NCBI GenBank assembly: GCA_002753305.1
Contig: PEAC01000021.1
Coordinates: 1 to 35,241 of the forward strand
From: Nitrospirae bacterium MYbin6
GTDB lineage: Bacteria; Nitrospirota; Thermodesulfovibrionia; Thermodesulfovibrionales; Magnetobacteriaceae
DNA length: 35,241 nucleotides
Direction: 5' to 3'
Under the pieces are notes generated by a model, which saw nothing but the letters and a program-made list of their open reading frames with translations, was not told the origin of the DNA and did no database searches. The position numbers were made by a program, and so were the translations under genes. This document shows positions 26,176-35,238 of the stretch, in pieces. The first letter of the stretch is position 1. Every line of letters starts with the position of its first letter.

Positions 26176-27246
26176 ATGTATATAAAGATAATCCATAAAT
26201 ATTTTTTCAGAGAACTGCTTATCTCCTTCGTTCTCAGCGTAGTAGCCTTTAATATGATACTGATGATGGAGCGGGTGCTTAAGTTTAGCATGTTGCTGTC
26301 GGGTGTTGGGGCGTCGGTCTTTGACTTTCTGAAGATTATATTATTGGTTCAGCCGCAGCTCTTTTTGCTGACCATACCGATGTCATTTATGACTGCCGTG
26401 CTGTTTACCTATGGCAGGCTGAATACTGACAACGAGATAATTGTCTTAAAAGCCGCCGGGGTGTCGTTTGCGTCGTTGGCCGTACCGGTGTTTTTCTTTG
26501 GGTTTCTGTGTTTTTGTGCCTCTGCGTTTAATAGTTTTTATCTTGGGCCAGAAACGAGCAAGGCCCTCAGGAAGGATATTACGAGCATAATTATCAACAA
26601 ATCCCCGATGGCAATCAAAGAGGGCGTGTTCTATACGCTGTTTAAAAACGTCGTTGTATTAGTCAGAGAAAAACCAACTGACCGCAGCGTCAAAGACGTA
26701 TTCATCTACGACAAGCGCGACAATACCAGGCACTGGACAATATTCGCAAAAGAGGGCAGTATCAATGTCTACGGCGAAGGCGGCATAGAGTTCGTCCTGA
26801 GAAACGGAGAGGTGTTCTTACCCGACAACAACTCCATTACGAAAATATCCTTTGGCTCCTATAATATGATAATAAAGTTCAACCCGGAGATTACGTCACA
26901 GATAAGCGAACTTACGCCGATGGAGGTACTAAGGCGCACGAAGGAGACTACCGGGGAGGAGCGCATATCCGTGTTCCTGGAGTTTCACAGGCGCCTGGCG
27001 CTGCCGCTCCTGGTGTTGATAATAAGTTTTTTTGCGCCCGCCTTTGCCATGCTCTCGGCACAGACCGGCAAACTTGGCGGCCTCAGCCTTGCAATGGCCG
27101 TATTTCTGGCATATTACAGCATGTTGATATATTTTGAGAAGCTCGCAAGGACAGGAAAGATTCCGCATTTCGCGGCTGGATGGATACCGTTTGCCATCCT
27201 GCTGCTCATATCAATTTATGTCTTTAAAAAGGAAAACTCCAGATGA
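26176..27246 (+). CDS. lptF: LPS export permease LptF
   Basis: 356 residues of the YjgP/YjgQ family. The N-terminus YIKIIHKYFFRELLISFVLSVVAFNMILMM begins the first of six membrane helices. Three helices on each side flank a periplasmic beta-jellyroll domain (about 130-265; GSINVYGEGGIEFVLRNGEVFLPD). LptF and LptG form the membrane channel of the LptB2FG transporter, which extracts LPS and feeds it to LptC-A-D. The ATG follows a relatively weak ribosome site. lptG overlaps by four bases (ATGA). Order and lengths are normal. Confidence 0.95.
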   Translation: MYIKIIHKYFFRELLISFVLSVVAFNMILMMERVLKFSMLLSGVGASVFDFLKIILLVQPQLFLLTIPMSFMTAVLFTYGRLNTDNEIIVLKAAGVSFASLAVPVFFFGFLCFCASAFNSFYLGPETSKALRKDITSIIINKSPMAIKEGVFYTLFKNVVVLVREKPTDRSVKDVFIYDKRDNTRHWTIFAKEGSINVYGEGGIEFVLRNGEVFLPDNNSITKISFGSYNMIIKFNPEITSQISELTPMEVLRRTKETTGEERISVFLEFHRRLALPLLVLIISFFAPAFAMLSAQTGKLGGLSLAMAVFLAYYSMLIYFEKLARTGKIPHFAAGWIPFAILLLISIYVFKKENSR

Positions 27247-28307
27247 ACATCGTCGTTCGGCACTATATCAGGGGGATGCTGCTACATGTGTTGGCCATAT
27301 CGGTGGGGTTCGCTATGGTAATGGGTACATTTGAGGTTATAGACAAGCTCGACAAGCTCGTCAAGTTCTCCCCCTCGTTTAGCGACCTGGCCATGTTCTG
27401 GGCCTATATCACACCAAAATATTTCAAATATCTGCTTCCAATGTCTATACTGATGGCAACACTGATGGTCTTTGGGCAGGCCTCAAGGTATAATGAGCTA
27501 ATTGCCTATAAGGCCGCAGGAGGGAGAATCAAGAGGCTGTTCATACCATTTATTGTTATAGCAATTTTGCTTTCGGCCGTGGATTTTGCCGTTGACGAGT
27601 ACGTATCCAGCCGCTTTAACCTTGAGGCCAACAATCTCCTGTATAAGATCAAGAACAACCGAAACAGGCTCATCTATAAGACCATGGACATCTGGTTTAT
27701 GGAAAAAAAGAATATGATAGTAAATGCCAACTTCTACCTGCCAGAGCAGAAGACCCTCTACTTCGTCACCGCGTTTATCACCAAAGAAAGCGGCATTACG
27801 GAGATAATCAAGGGCAAGCTCTGCGTATGGGACGGCAAGAGTTGGGTAATCCATGATGGCACACGATATGACCTGAAAAAACTTGTAGTCGAACCATTTA
27901 CTGCAATACCACTGGGCGAATTCAGCGCCATCAACATATATGAAGAGAACGAATTCATAGCCGATGAGATGCCGTTTTCGGATCTCTACAGTTATAACAA
28001 CCGTCTGAAGGCCGCGGGATATAACAATCAGAAGAGCCTGGTCGATATGTACGCCAAACTAGCGTATCCCTTCACATGCGTGGTGATGATGCTCCTTGGG
28101 GTTGCAATCGCCTCGAGATTTAAGATGGGCAGTGGACTGATAAACGCTGGTATTGCCATATTGATAAGCCTGCTCTATTGGATAGCCTATGCGATGGCGA
28201 TATCGTTTGGATATTCAGGCATGTTTCCTGCGCTTATGGCCCCATGGGTGATACCGGTGTTGTTTGCCGCGGCAGGGATTTTCATGTATGCTAAAATGCC
28301 TGAATGA
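27243..28307 (+). CDS. lptG: LPS export permease LptG
   Basis: 354 residues, same architecture as LptF: an N-terminal helix (GMLLHVLAISVGFAMVMGTFEVID), two more helices, a periplasmic jellyroll domain (about 110-260), and three C-terminal helices (MYAKLAYPFTCVVMMLLGVAIASRF and on). ELIAYKAAGGRIKRLF is the coupling-helix region that contacts LptB. It is coupled to lptF by an ATGA overlap. lptB, lptA and lptC are not in this window. Confidence 0.95.
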   Translation: MNIVVRHYIRGMLLHVLAISVGFAMVMGTFEVIDKLDKLVKFSPSFSDLAMFWAYITPKYFKYLLPMSILMATLMVFGQASRYNELIAYKAAGGRIKRLFIPFIVIAILLSAVDFAVDEYVSSRFNLEANNLLYKIKNNRNRLIYKTMDIWFMEKKNMIVNANFYLPEQKTLYFVTAFITKESGITEIIKGKLCVWDGKSWVIHDGTRYDLKKLVVEPFTAIPLGEFSAINIYEENEFIADEMPFSDLYSYNNRLKAAGYNNQKSLVDMYAKLAYPFTCVVMMLLGVAIASRFKMGSGLINAGIAILISLLYWIAYAMAISFGYSGMFPALMAPWVIPVLFAAAGIFMYAKMPE

Positions 28308-28379
28308 TTATGTAGGGCCTGCGCCTGTAATATAGCTGCGCCAACAGATTGAACATATTATGATCGTTGATTTGGAGTA

Positions 28380-28610
28380 AAGTTAGGGAATCGGCAAATA
28401 GCGAGGGTCTGCAACATATCCCATAGCACAGTATCGGATTATATAAGCAGGGCTGGTAGTGCCGGGTGATATGGCCGTTGCATGAGGAGCTTGATGATAC
28501 TGAATTAGAGGCACGGTTATTTCCCAAGATAAGACAACACCCCGTCCCAAGCCATCAATGGAGGAGATACATCAAGGGAGTAACCCTGCAACTGCTATGG
28601 ATTGTAGTGG
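28380..28610 (+). pseudogene. Remnant of an IS21-family transposase (IstA)
   Basis: Read in the + direction, one frame gives an HTH segment NRQIARVCNISHSTVSDYIS, ending RAGSAG and a stop. A one-base shift then gives WPLHEELDDTELEARLFP, and later KGVTLQLLW. These are, in order, the helix-turn-helix, the 'WPLP-LDD-LE-LFP' linker and the 'GVTL-LLW' motif of IstA. Homology ends at 28610. Only about a fifth of the gene is left and it is frameshifted. The preceding 70 bp (28308-28379) show nothing clear. Confidence 0.75.
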
Positions 28611-28647
28611 ACCAGATATACCCGAACATTTGACGCCCCCTGATATA

Positions 28648-28978
28648 TCATCGCTCCAATGTCTCCGGCAGTTGGTGCAGTGTGGCTGGGTTGAAACCAT
28701 CCCTTATCTCTATACAATATCTCGTCCCGATCTTCATCTTCAGGTTTAGACAGGTACTTATCTTAGCCTTCTCTTCAATTATTCGCACAGAATGAAATAC
28801 TGCCTTTGCAGGGGTTTTACCGAACTGTCTCTTACGATAGGCGAATGCTTTTAGCTTCAGAGCATGCCTGCCGACAGTACTCTGCCTGGGTCTTACCACT
28901 GCCCTGCCATGCCTCTATGTGCCCCTTCCAGTAACTGGACACCTTTGCCCTTGTTGTCTTCTTCGCTTTGCTCGCCAT
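28648..28978 (-). pseudogene. Frameshifted IS66-family accessory gene tnpA
   Basis: From the ATG at 28978 the frame reads MASKAKKTTRAKVSSYWKGH then IEAWQGSGKTQAEYCRQ. A frameshift near 28870 then moves to a frame reading RHALKLKAFAYRKRQFGK and ending IEIRDGFNPATLHQLPETLE, stop at 28648. The two halves together match IS66 TnpA (the YCR-H-L core and the C-terminal I-I-GF-P-TL motif). AAGGAGG precedes the ATG. tnpB and tnpC are absent here. Confidence 0.8.
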
Positions 28979-29053
28979 CTTGAACCTCCTTGTTTCGGCT
29001 CATTATGACATCTGATACTACCCTTGTAAAGATGGGGTTTTCTTGACGCTTAC
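28929..29053 (-). repeat. IS66 left-end segment, copy A
   Basis: About 125 bp matching 34889-35013 in the same orientation with few mismatches. It holds the first codons of tnpA and ends at 29053 in the typical IS66 terminus GTAAGCGTCAAGAAA (read on the minus strand). Flanking sequences differ at the two sites, which fixes the element boundary. Confidence 0.85.
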
Positions 29054-29170
29054 GAATAAACGCACAAATGGATATTCAAGATACCCTCCCTGTTTACGCG
29101 CGTAAAGAAATTGAATCAAATCCAGCCGCGCGGCGGATAGTCTTTCCACTAAATCTTCAGCCAACTGCAT
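29054..29170 (-). pseudogene. N-terminal stub of an unknown gene cut by IS66
   Basis: An ATG at 29170 opens MQLAEDLVERLSAARLDLIQ and continues to KQGGYLEYPFVRLF, where the IS66 end interrupts it after about 39 residues. There is no strong ribosome site and no recognised domain. It may be a real gene whose remainder was lost, or a chance frame. Confidence 0.3.
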
Positions 29171-29260
29171 GTACCAATAGTAGCATAACGTTGACGTTAA
29201 GTTAAAAGGTCAGGCCACGGGCCTTGAAACTCTCACGCGCTTAATTGTAAACTTACTATC

Positions 29261-30232
29261 ATGCTTACATATCTGACAAAGAAAACCCTTGAGATGGTTG
29301 TCACCTTCATGGGGATAACCATTATAAGCTTTGCTATTATCCATCTGGCCCCCGGTAAACCCACTGACGTTATGGCCGACCTTAATCCGAAGATAACACC
29401 CGAAGCTCGTGCTAAACTCGAGAAATACTATGGCCTGGACAAACCCGTCGCCGTCCAGTACGCCCTGTGGTTTAAACGAATTGTCATGCTTGACTTTGGC
29501 GAGTCATTTTCCTCCGACCACAGGCAGGTGTGGGTCAAGATAAAGGAGAGGCTTCCCATTACCCTGTATATAAATATTGCCTCGCTGCTTATCATCCTTG
29601 CCATTGCGATACCAATCGGGATTTCCTCGGCGGTGAAGCGCCATTCGTTATATGACAGGATTACCACGGTTGGGGTGTTTGTGGGGTTTGCGGTGCCGGG
29701 GTTTTGGCTGGCGCTTCTTTTGATGATGTTCTTTGGCGTGTATCTACATCTCTTGCCGGTTGCCGGGCTGAAATCCGCCGGATTTGCGGAGTTGTCATTT
29801 CAGGGAAAGGTTATCGACATAGCAAGGCACCTCGTCCTTCCCATATTTGTATCGGCATTTGGCGGGATAGCGGCGATTTCGCGTTACATGCGCAGCTCCA
29901 TGCTTGAGGTCATCAGAAAGGACTATATGGCAACGGCCAGGGCTAAGGGTTTGACGCCAAAAAGGGTCATCTACGTACACGGCCTTAGAAACGCCCTGCT
30001 TCCTATTGTCACAATACTTGGGCTTTCCATCCCCGGGCTGATTGGCGGCAGCGTGATATTTGAACAGGTATTTTCCATCCCCGGCATGGGGCAGCTCTTT
30101 TACATGTCCGTCATGACGCGGGACTATCCGCTTGTGATGGGGATTCTGACTATCGGGGCCGTGCTTACGCTTGCGGGGAATTTGCTTGCCGACCTCGGCT
30201 ACGCGGCCGTTGACCCGCGTACCAGGAGGTGA
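29261..30232 (+). CDS. ABC transporter permease, DppB/OppB family
   Basis: 323 residues. Typical features are the N-terminal [28 protein letters not shown], the segment [22 protein letters not shown], six membrane helices and the coupling loop [27 protein letters not shown] with the EAA-type motif. It ends in the [12 protein letters not shown] signature of this permease class. These proteins form half of the channel for oligopeptides, dipeptides or nickel. The second permease follows 22 bases later. No binding protein or ATPase gene is adjacent, so the substrate is open. Upstream DNA is insertion-sequence debris; a weak promoter may lie at about 29190-29260. Confidence 0.93.
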   Translation: MLTYLTKKTLEMVVTFMGITIISFAIIHLAPGKPTDVMADLNPKITPEARAKLEKYYGLDKPVAVQYALWFKRIVMLDFGESFSSDHRQVWVKIKERLPITLYINIASLLIILAIAIPIGISSAVKRHSLYDRITTVGVFVGFAVPGFWLALLLMMFFGVYLHLLPVAGLKSAGFAELSFQGKVIDIARHLVLPIFVSAFGGIAAISRYMRSSMLEVIRKDYMATARAKGLTPKRVIYVHGLRNALLPIVTILGLSIPGLIGGSVIFEQVFSIPGMGQLFYMSVMTRDYPLVMGILTIGAVLTLAGNLLADLGYAAVDPRTRR

Positions 30233-30254
30233 CGCCGCTGAGGATGATTATTTG

Positions 30255-31100
30255 ATGAATAACACCATTGGAACCAGACTAAAGGCAAACAAGATGGCCC
30301 TCTTTGGCGGGATAATCGTGCTCAGCCTGTTTTTTGCCGCGGTGCTTGCCCCACTTCTTGCCCCATACGACCCGGAAGCCGTTGACAGGCATAACGTACT
30401 TGCAAGGCCATCGCGGGCACACCTGTTTGGCACGGACGACCTCGGAAGAGACGTTATGGCCAGGATGCTCTACGGCGCGGGGATTTCACTCTCCGTTGGG
30501 TTTGTCTCCGTTGGGATTGCAACATTCATAGGGATTGCCATCGGGGCAGCCGCCGGGTACTATGGCAAGGCCGTCGATGCGGCTATCATGAGATTTGTCG
30601 ATATTATGCTGTCGATTCCTACGTTTTTTCTGATACTGGCGGTAATTGCCTTTCTTGACTCCAGTATATGGAACATTATGGCCGTTATTGGGCTTACGTC
30701 GTGGATGGGGGTAGCGCGCCTTGTGAGGGCGGAGTTTCTTTCACGCAAAAACAGGGAATATGTCCTTGCGGCAAAGGCCTCCGGGGCCTCGGATCTGAGA
30801 ATTATCCTTGTACACATGCTGCCAAACAGCCTTGCCCCAGTTATTATCTCCGCGGTGCTGGGTATAGCGGCGGCGGTGCTTGTTGAATCGGCACTGAGTT
30901 TTCTGGGGATAGGGGTTCAGCCTCCCACGCCAAGCTGGGGTAATATTCTCTCAGCCGGCAAGGACAATCTTGAGATAGCCTGGTGGCTTTCCGTATTTCC
31001 CGGCCTCGCGATTTTAGTAACCGTCATGGGATACAACCTCCTTGGCGAGGGGCTGAGGGATATCTTTGACCCGCGTCTTTGGAATGAACGCTCCAGATAA
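30255..31100 (+). CDS. ABC transporter permease, DppC/OppC family
   Basis: 281 residues from the ATG at 30255, preceded by GAGGA; a longer frame reaching back into the upstream permease has no homology. Landmarks are the N-terminal helix MALFGGIIVLSLFFAAVLAPLLAPYDP, then HLFGTDDLGRDVMARMLYGA, and the coupling loop EYVLAAKASGASDLRIILVHMLPNSLAP. The C-terminus GYNLLGEGLRDIFDPRL is diagnostic. It pairs with the DppB-type protein. Its last 17 bases overlap glnE, an unusual operon partner for a peptide permease. Confidence 0.93.
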   Translation: MNNTIGTRLKANKMALFGGIIVLSLFFAAVLAPLLAPYDPEAVDRHNVLARPSRAHLFGTDDLGRDVMARMLYGAGISLSVGFVSVGIATFIGIAIGAAAGYYGKAVDAAIMRFVDIMLSIPTFFLILAVIAFLDSSIWNIMAVIGLTSWMGVARLVRAEFLSRKNREYVLAAKASGASDLRIILVHMLPNSLAPVIISAVLGIAAAVLVESALSFLGIGVQPPTPSWGNILSAGKDNLEIAWWLSVFPGLAILVTVMGYNLLGEGLRDIFDPRLWNERSR

Positions 31101-33855
31101 GACCCTGAAGGACTGCCCCTCGGAAACCCCTGACCCTGAGAGGTCTCTTAAGAATCTCGAAGCGTTTGCCAAATCAAACCCCGCTCACGCGGAGGCACTC
31201 GGCGCGGCGGAATTAAAGGCCGCGGCCCATCTCTTTGCCTACACACAGTTCCTTACGGCATACGCAATAAATAACCCGGACGTATTTCTTGAGACTCTAA
31301 AAGGTGTGGACTCATCCATCAGTAAAGCTATCCTGGCAGACGAGCTTACGCTCCATGCTAACGAAAATGATTATGGCGCGTATCTGCGTAATTTTAAGAA
31401 AAAGTATCTGTTACAGATAAGCATTTGCTTTGCCAGAAACACCGGCGGCATAAGTGAAAGCATGTCAGAGCTTAGTATCCTTGCCGATGCGATAACGGAA
31501 GCGGCCCTCACGCACACGGTAACAAAATTAAGCAACATATACGGCAACCCCGAAGGCGGCAAACTCTCTGTCATAGCCCTTGGCAAACTTGGCGCCTCGG
31601 AGCTGAACTATAGCTCCGACATAGATCTGATGTTCGTCTATGAGTGCCCCGAGGGGCAGACCTCCGGGGTGGCAGGCCCAACCGGTATTCGGACAAACCG
31701 GATAACAAATCATGAGTTCTACTGTAAAACGGCAGAGTCGATGAGTAAGCTCCTCAGTGAAAACACCGCAGAGGGGTTTGTCTACAGGGTTGACCTCAGG
31801 CTGCGTCCGCAGGGGAACAATGGCGAACTTGCCCTGCCCTTAGGCGGCTACGAACAGTACTATGAGTCATGGGGCAGGGAATGGGAGCGATTAGCGCTCA
31901 TACGCTCACGCCTCATTGCCGGAGACAAACAACTGGGGCGGGATTTCTTTGATATGATTCGCCCATTTGTCTATAGAAAGTACATTGACATGCGCTCAAT
32001 AGATGAGATAAAGCAGTTAAAAAAGAAAATCGACTCCACGTTTAATAAACATGACATAAAAAAAGGCTATGGCGGCATCAGAGAGATAGAGTTCTTTGCC
32101 CAGACGCTGCAACTGGTCTATGGCGGGCAGGAGCCGTTGCTGAGGGAGAAGGGCCTCGTCCTTGCCCTTCACAGGCTGAGCCAGAAAAATCTCATCGGCT
32201 ATGACGATTTCTCCATATTATCAGGGCACTACCTATACCTCCGGCGCCTTGAACAGTGCATTCAGATGCTCAATGACATTCAGACGCACACGCTCCCGGC
32301 CGGCCAGGCTGCCCTTGAATCCACCGCGCGGAAAATGGGTGCTGCTGATGTGAAGGCATTCATGGCCGAGCTTCACGGAAGGCGCTCCGAGGTCAACAGG
32401 ATATATAACTCACTATTTGAGTTTTCAAAGGAGGAAAAGGGCGAAAACCTCCTCGACACATATCGTGAAGACACACTTAAGGTAGAATTAGAGCGGCGGC
32501 AGGTGAAAAATCCTGATAAAGTACTATTTTACCTGAGAAAGGTAAAGGAATCGACGAATTCGTTTCAAACCCTGAGGATGAGGCGCTTACAAGAGGCGAT
32601 AATTCCTGAGTTTGCCGCACTGGCGTTAAACTCCCCCGACCCGGAGATGGCACTATCAAATTTGCACCGGCTTACGGAGATATTTTTCTCATCCTCCGCC
32701 GCCGGGCAGTCGCCATATCTGGAGCTATTCAGCGCTAACAGGGGGCTAATAGGGGCGCTTACGGGGGTGTTTTCAAAAAGCCCATACCTGTCATCCATAC
32801 TCATGGGGAATATCCGGTACATTGACATGCTTGCCGGAGGGACTCAGGCCAGAAAGACCCTGCAGGTGATGCTTGGGGAGTTAAGGGCAGGATTAAAGGC
32901 AAGGAGTTCAGAATCGGAGGCGTTGGCCCTGTTTAGAAAGATGGAGGAGCTGCGTCTGGGGATTTTGTATCTTGATAAGCGAATAACGATTGTGACTCTG
33001 ATGAAGGGGCTAAGCAAGGTGGCCGAGGCAGTCCTTACGGCCGTGTTAAACGGCGAGCAGGGGATATACATAGCGGCCTTTGGCAAGCTTGGCGGCAGGG
33101 AGATGACGGTAAACTCTGACATGGATATAATATTTATCAGTGAAACCGACACTGGCACATCGGCCGGGACGGCAGAGCGCGCGCTAAGGCTGTTGTCGTC
33201 ATATACGAAAGAGGGATACACCTATAAGGTAGATACCCGGCTGAGGGCTGATGGCTCAAAGGGCACGCTGGTAAACACACTTGACGGCATCAGGGAGTAC
33301 TACCTGAGCAATGCCCGGATGTGGGAGGTACAGGCACTCCTGAAGGCAAGGCCTATAGCGGCAGCGGGCCTGATAAGGCAGCGCTTTATGGAGATGGCCA
33401 GAGAGGTGTTTCTCACAAGAGGGCAGCACATCACACCAGAGGACATAGTCTCAATGCGTGACAGAATAAAAAAGGAAAGGCTCACCGCCGCTAACGCATT
33501 CGACATAAAACTATCCCCTGGCGGAGTAGAGGACATAGAGTTCCTGGTACAGTATCTACAGCTGAAATATGCGCGGCAATACCCGCACATATTGGTACAA
33601 AGCACCGCGGCGGCCCTTAACAGGCTGATTAAAAGCGGCATAACAGAACAAACCGACGGCAGGAAACTCCTAAACGATTACCTGGCCTATCGCGGCATAG
33701 AGACATTCATGCGTCTCAGAGGGGACAAGACCATCACCTCGGACAGCAATATATTTGATGCAATAGCTCAGGACTACAAAGGCGCTTCTTACAAGTCCTC
33801 ATTGGAGCAGTCCATGCAGGAGACGGCGGCAACAATAGCAAGGCTGCTGAGATAA
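31084..33855 (+). CDS. glnE: Bifunctional glutamine synthetase adenylyltransferase/deadenylase GlnE
   Basis: 923 residues from the ATG at 31084, near the 946 of the E. coli protein. There are two nucleotidyltransferase domains. The N-terminal one (VIALGKLGASELNYSSDIDLMFVY) removes AMP from glutamine synthetase, and the C-terminal one (IAAFGKLGGREMTVNSDMDIIFIS) attaches it. Each keeps its D-x-D metal motif. Each domain is followed by its helical partner (VDLRLRPQGNNGEL / VDTRLRADGSKGTL; GGIREIEFFAQTLQL / GGVEDIEFLVQYLQL). Activity is normally switched by PII proteins in response to nitrogen status. Start overlaps the permease gene by 17 bp, so transcription is shared. It ends convergent to pyrE, 34 bp away. 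Confidence 0.97.
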   Translation: MNAPDKTLKDCPSETPDPERSLKNLEAFAKSNPAHAEALGAAELKAAAHLFAYTQFLTAYAINNPDVFLETLKGVDSSISKAILADELTLHANENDYGAYLRNFKKKYLLQISICFARNTGGISESMSELSILADAITEAALTHTVTKLSNIYGNPEGGKLSVIALGKLGASELNYSSDIDLMFVYECPEGQTSGVAGPTGIRTNRITNHEFYCKTAESMSKLLSENTAEGFVYRVDLRLRPQGNNGELALPLGGYEQYYESWGREWERLALIRSRLIAGDKQLGRDFFDMIRPFVYRKYIDMRSIDEIKQLKKKIDSTFNKHDIKKGYGGIREIEFFAQTLQLVYGGQEPLLREKGLVLALHRLSQKNLIGYDDFSILSGHYLYLRRLEQCIQMLNDIQTHTLPAGQAALESTARKMGAADVKAFMAELHGRRSEVNRIYNSLFEFSKEEKGENLLDTYREDTLKVELERRQVKNPDKVLFYLRKVKESTNSFQTLRMRRLQEAIIPEFAALALNSPDPEMALSNLHRLTEIFFSSSAAGQSPYLELFSANRGLIGALTGVFSKSPYLSSILMGNIRYIDMLAGGTQARKTLQVMLGELRAGLKARSSESEALALFRKMEELRLGILYLDKRITIVTLMKGLSKVAEAVLTAVLNGEQGIYIAAFGKLGGREMTVNSDMDIIFISETDTGTSAGTAERALRLLSSYTKEGYTYKVDTRLRADGSKGTLVNTLDGIREYYLSNARMWEVQALLKARPIAAAGLIRQRFMEMAREVFLTRGQHITPEDIVSMRDRIKKERLTAANAFDIKLSPGGVEDIEFLVQYLQLKYARQYPHILVQSTAAALNRLIKSGITEQTDGRKLLNDYLAYRGIETFMRLRGDKTITSDSNIFDAIAQDYKGASYKSSLEQSMQETAATIARLLR

Positions 33856-33889
33856 GAAATAAATCCCCAGTGATAATAAATAATATCCT

Positions 33890-34543
33890 CTACTTGTATA
33901 CAAGCCCCCGCTGTTCGTGCCAGCCCTGGGGTTTTTCGAGGTAGGACACGATCTCTTTTTTTGTCTCCCGGGGGATCAGTTCCATTTTTGACCAGTCGTC
34001 TATCGCGCTTTTCAGTGTGCATAGGGGATGCAGCTCTACGTTTAATTGCCTTAAGAACTCCTCTCCTCCCTGCTCCCTGTCGAATACTACCAGCGTGTGG
34101 CGTATCTCTGCATTTACGGCCCTTATCGCCGTTATAAACCCTTCTTTGCTCTTTCCGTCCGTTATTAAGTCTTCTACGAGCAGGACTCGTTGACCCTCTT
34201 TTAATATTCCCTCTACCAGTGAACCCATTCCGTAGCCCTTTGGTTTTTTTCTTATATATATCATTGGTTTTGAGAGCCTGCCAGCTATGTATGACGCAAA
34301 TGGGATGCCGGCCGTTTCGCCTCCGGCCACTACGTCAAACTCTAAACCCTTCGCCTCACATATGTAGTGGCTGAAGGCTGTGATTATATCCATCGCCGCC
34401 ACATTCGATATCAGCGCACGGCAGTTTATATATAACGGGCTGTAATTGCCCGACGCTAACTGAAATGGCCTCTCCACCGAGACCTTCACCGCACCGGTAT
34501 CCCATAGCAGCCTCGCCATTATGCCTTTTATCAATGCTTCCAT
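33890..34543 (-). CDS. pyrE: Orotate phosphoribosyltransferase PyrE
   Basis: 217 residues from the ATG at 34543; a GTG at 34555 would add four residues and neither has a strong ribosome site. Motifs are FQLASGNYSPLYINCRAL (orotate binding), VAGGETAGIPFASYIAGRL, PMIYIRKKPKGYG and the PRPP loop RVLLVEDLITDGKSKEGFI. It joins orotate and PRPP to OMP in pyrimidine synthesis. The C-terminal 40 residues (SAIDDWSKMELIPRETKKEIVSYL) are a modest extension typical of one bacterial subgroup. It stands alone on the minus strand, facing glnE. Confidence 0.93.
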   Translation of the reverse strand: MEALIKGIMARLLWDTGAVKVSVERPFQLASGNYSPLYINCRALISNVAAMDIITAFSHYICEAKGLEFDVVAGGETAGIPFASYIAGRLSKPMIYIRKKPKGYGMGSLVEGILKEGQRVLLVEDLITDGKSKEGFITAIRAVNAEIRHTLVVFDREQGGEEFLRQLNVELHPLCTLKSAIDDWSKMELIPRETKKEIVSYLEKPQGWHEQRGLVYK

Positions 34544-34617
34544 CACTAAATTCACGGTTATTAAGTTAACAGATTCACGATGATTTATTCAATAACAGCG
34601 CTGAAACTTATTCGCAA

Positions 34618-34852
34618 CCCGAAATCCGATATAGAGATATGCGCCTTTTACCAATAAATCGGAAATCCTTCGACAAGCTCAGGATGCTTAAATATATGGT
34701 AGTTGAAATTATGGTGGTTGTACAATCGAATCATCCTGAGCCTGTCGAAAGATGCTCCTCATGTTTCACCTTTCAGCTAAGGCATATCATCCGAAACACT
34801 TAAATCAGGAGGGGTTTCACCTTGTTTTACTTTTCTATATCGGATTTCGGGG
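34618..34852. mobile_element. Palindromic MITE-like element, copy 2, with a different hairpin core
   Basis: Outer arms CCCGAAATCCGATATAGA (from 34618) and TCTATATCGGATTTCGGGG (34834-34852) form a nearly perfect inverted repeat. Inside lies a second inverted pair, ATCCTTCGACAAGCTCAGGAT (34665-34685) and CATCCTGAGCCTGTCGAAAG (from 34732). The right interior (CATCCGAAACACTTA, 34788-34802; TTTCACC) matches copy 1 at 25844-26100 in reverse orientation. It encodes nothing and lies upstream of pyrE. Confidence 0.8.
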
Positions 34853-34888
34853 TAATGAATATGGTCGCTGTCCCTAGTTTTACTAGTT

Positions 34889-35013
34889 CAGTAACTGGAC
34901 GCCTTTGCCCTTGTTGTCTTCTTCCCTTTGTTCGTCATCTTGAACCTCCTTGTTTCGGCTCATTATGACATCTGATACTACCCTTGTAAAGATGGGGGTT
35001 TCTTGACGCTTAC
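34889..35013 (-). repeat. IS66 left-end segment, copy B
   Basis: Matches 28929-29053. On the minus strand it runs from the IS66 terminus GTAAGCGTCAAGAAA (35013 downward) through AAGGAGG to the first 15 codons of tnpA (ATG at 34940), then breaks off. It abuts an IS66 tnpC tail in the opposite orientation. Confidence 0.85.
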
Positions 35014-35132
35014 GGTTATTCTCTGGTCATCCCCGCGGGGCAGATGCCAGTGCTGCACTGTACAGCCTGATAGAAACGGCCAAGGCAAACAAGCTGGAGC
35101 CTTATAAATATTTAAGGTATATCTATGAACGG
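35013..35132 (+). pseudogene. C-terminal fragment of an IS66-family transposase (TnpC)
   Basis: Reads LFSGHPRGADASAALYSLIE, then TAKANKLEPYKYLRYIYER. This is the conserved IS66 transposase tail (the 'SLIETAK-N-LEPY-YL' block). It starts where copy B of the IS66 left end stops and gives way at 35133 to the terminal repeat, with the frame running on to a chance stop at 35202-35204. Confidence 0.88.
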
Positions 35133-35238
35133 TATAGTGGACCCAATTGTCAAGACAAAAAATTGCCTTTTTTAAGTTACAGCAAGTCCTTATATTTTTC
35201 ATAGCCCAGGCCCCAAAGGGGCGGGTGTACGTCCCAAG
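35133..35238 (+). mobile_element. Right arm of the window-spanning inverted repeat
   Basis: Reverse complement of 7-112 with one mismatch. It begins inside the IS66 tnpC tail, so this element inserted into, or recombined with, an IS66 copy. Its body continues past the window end. Confidence 0.7.
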
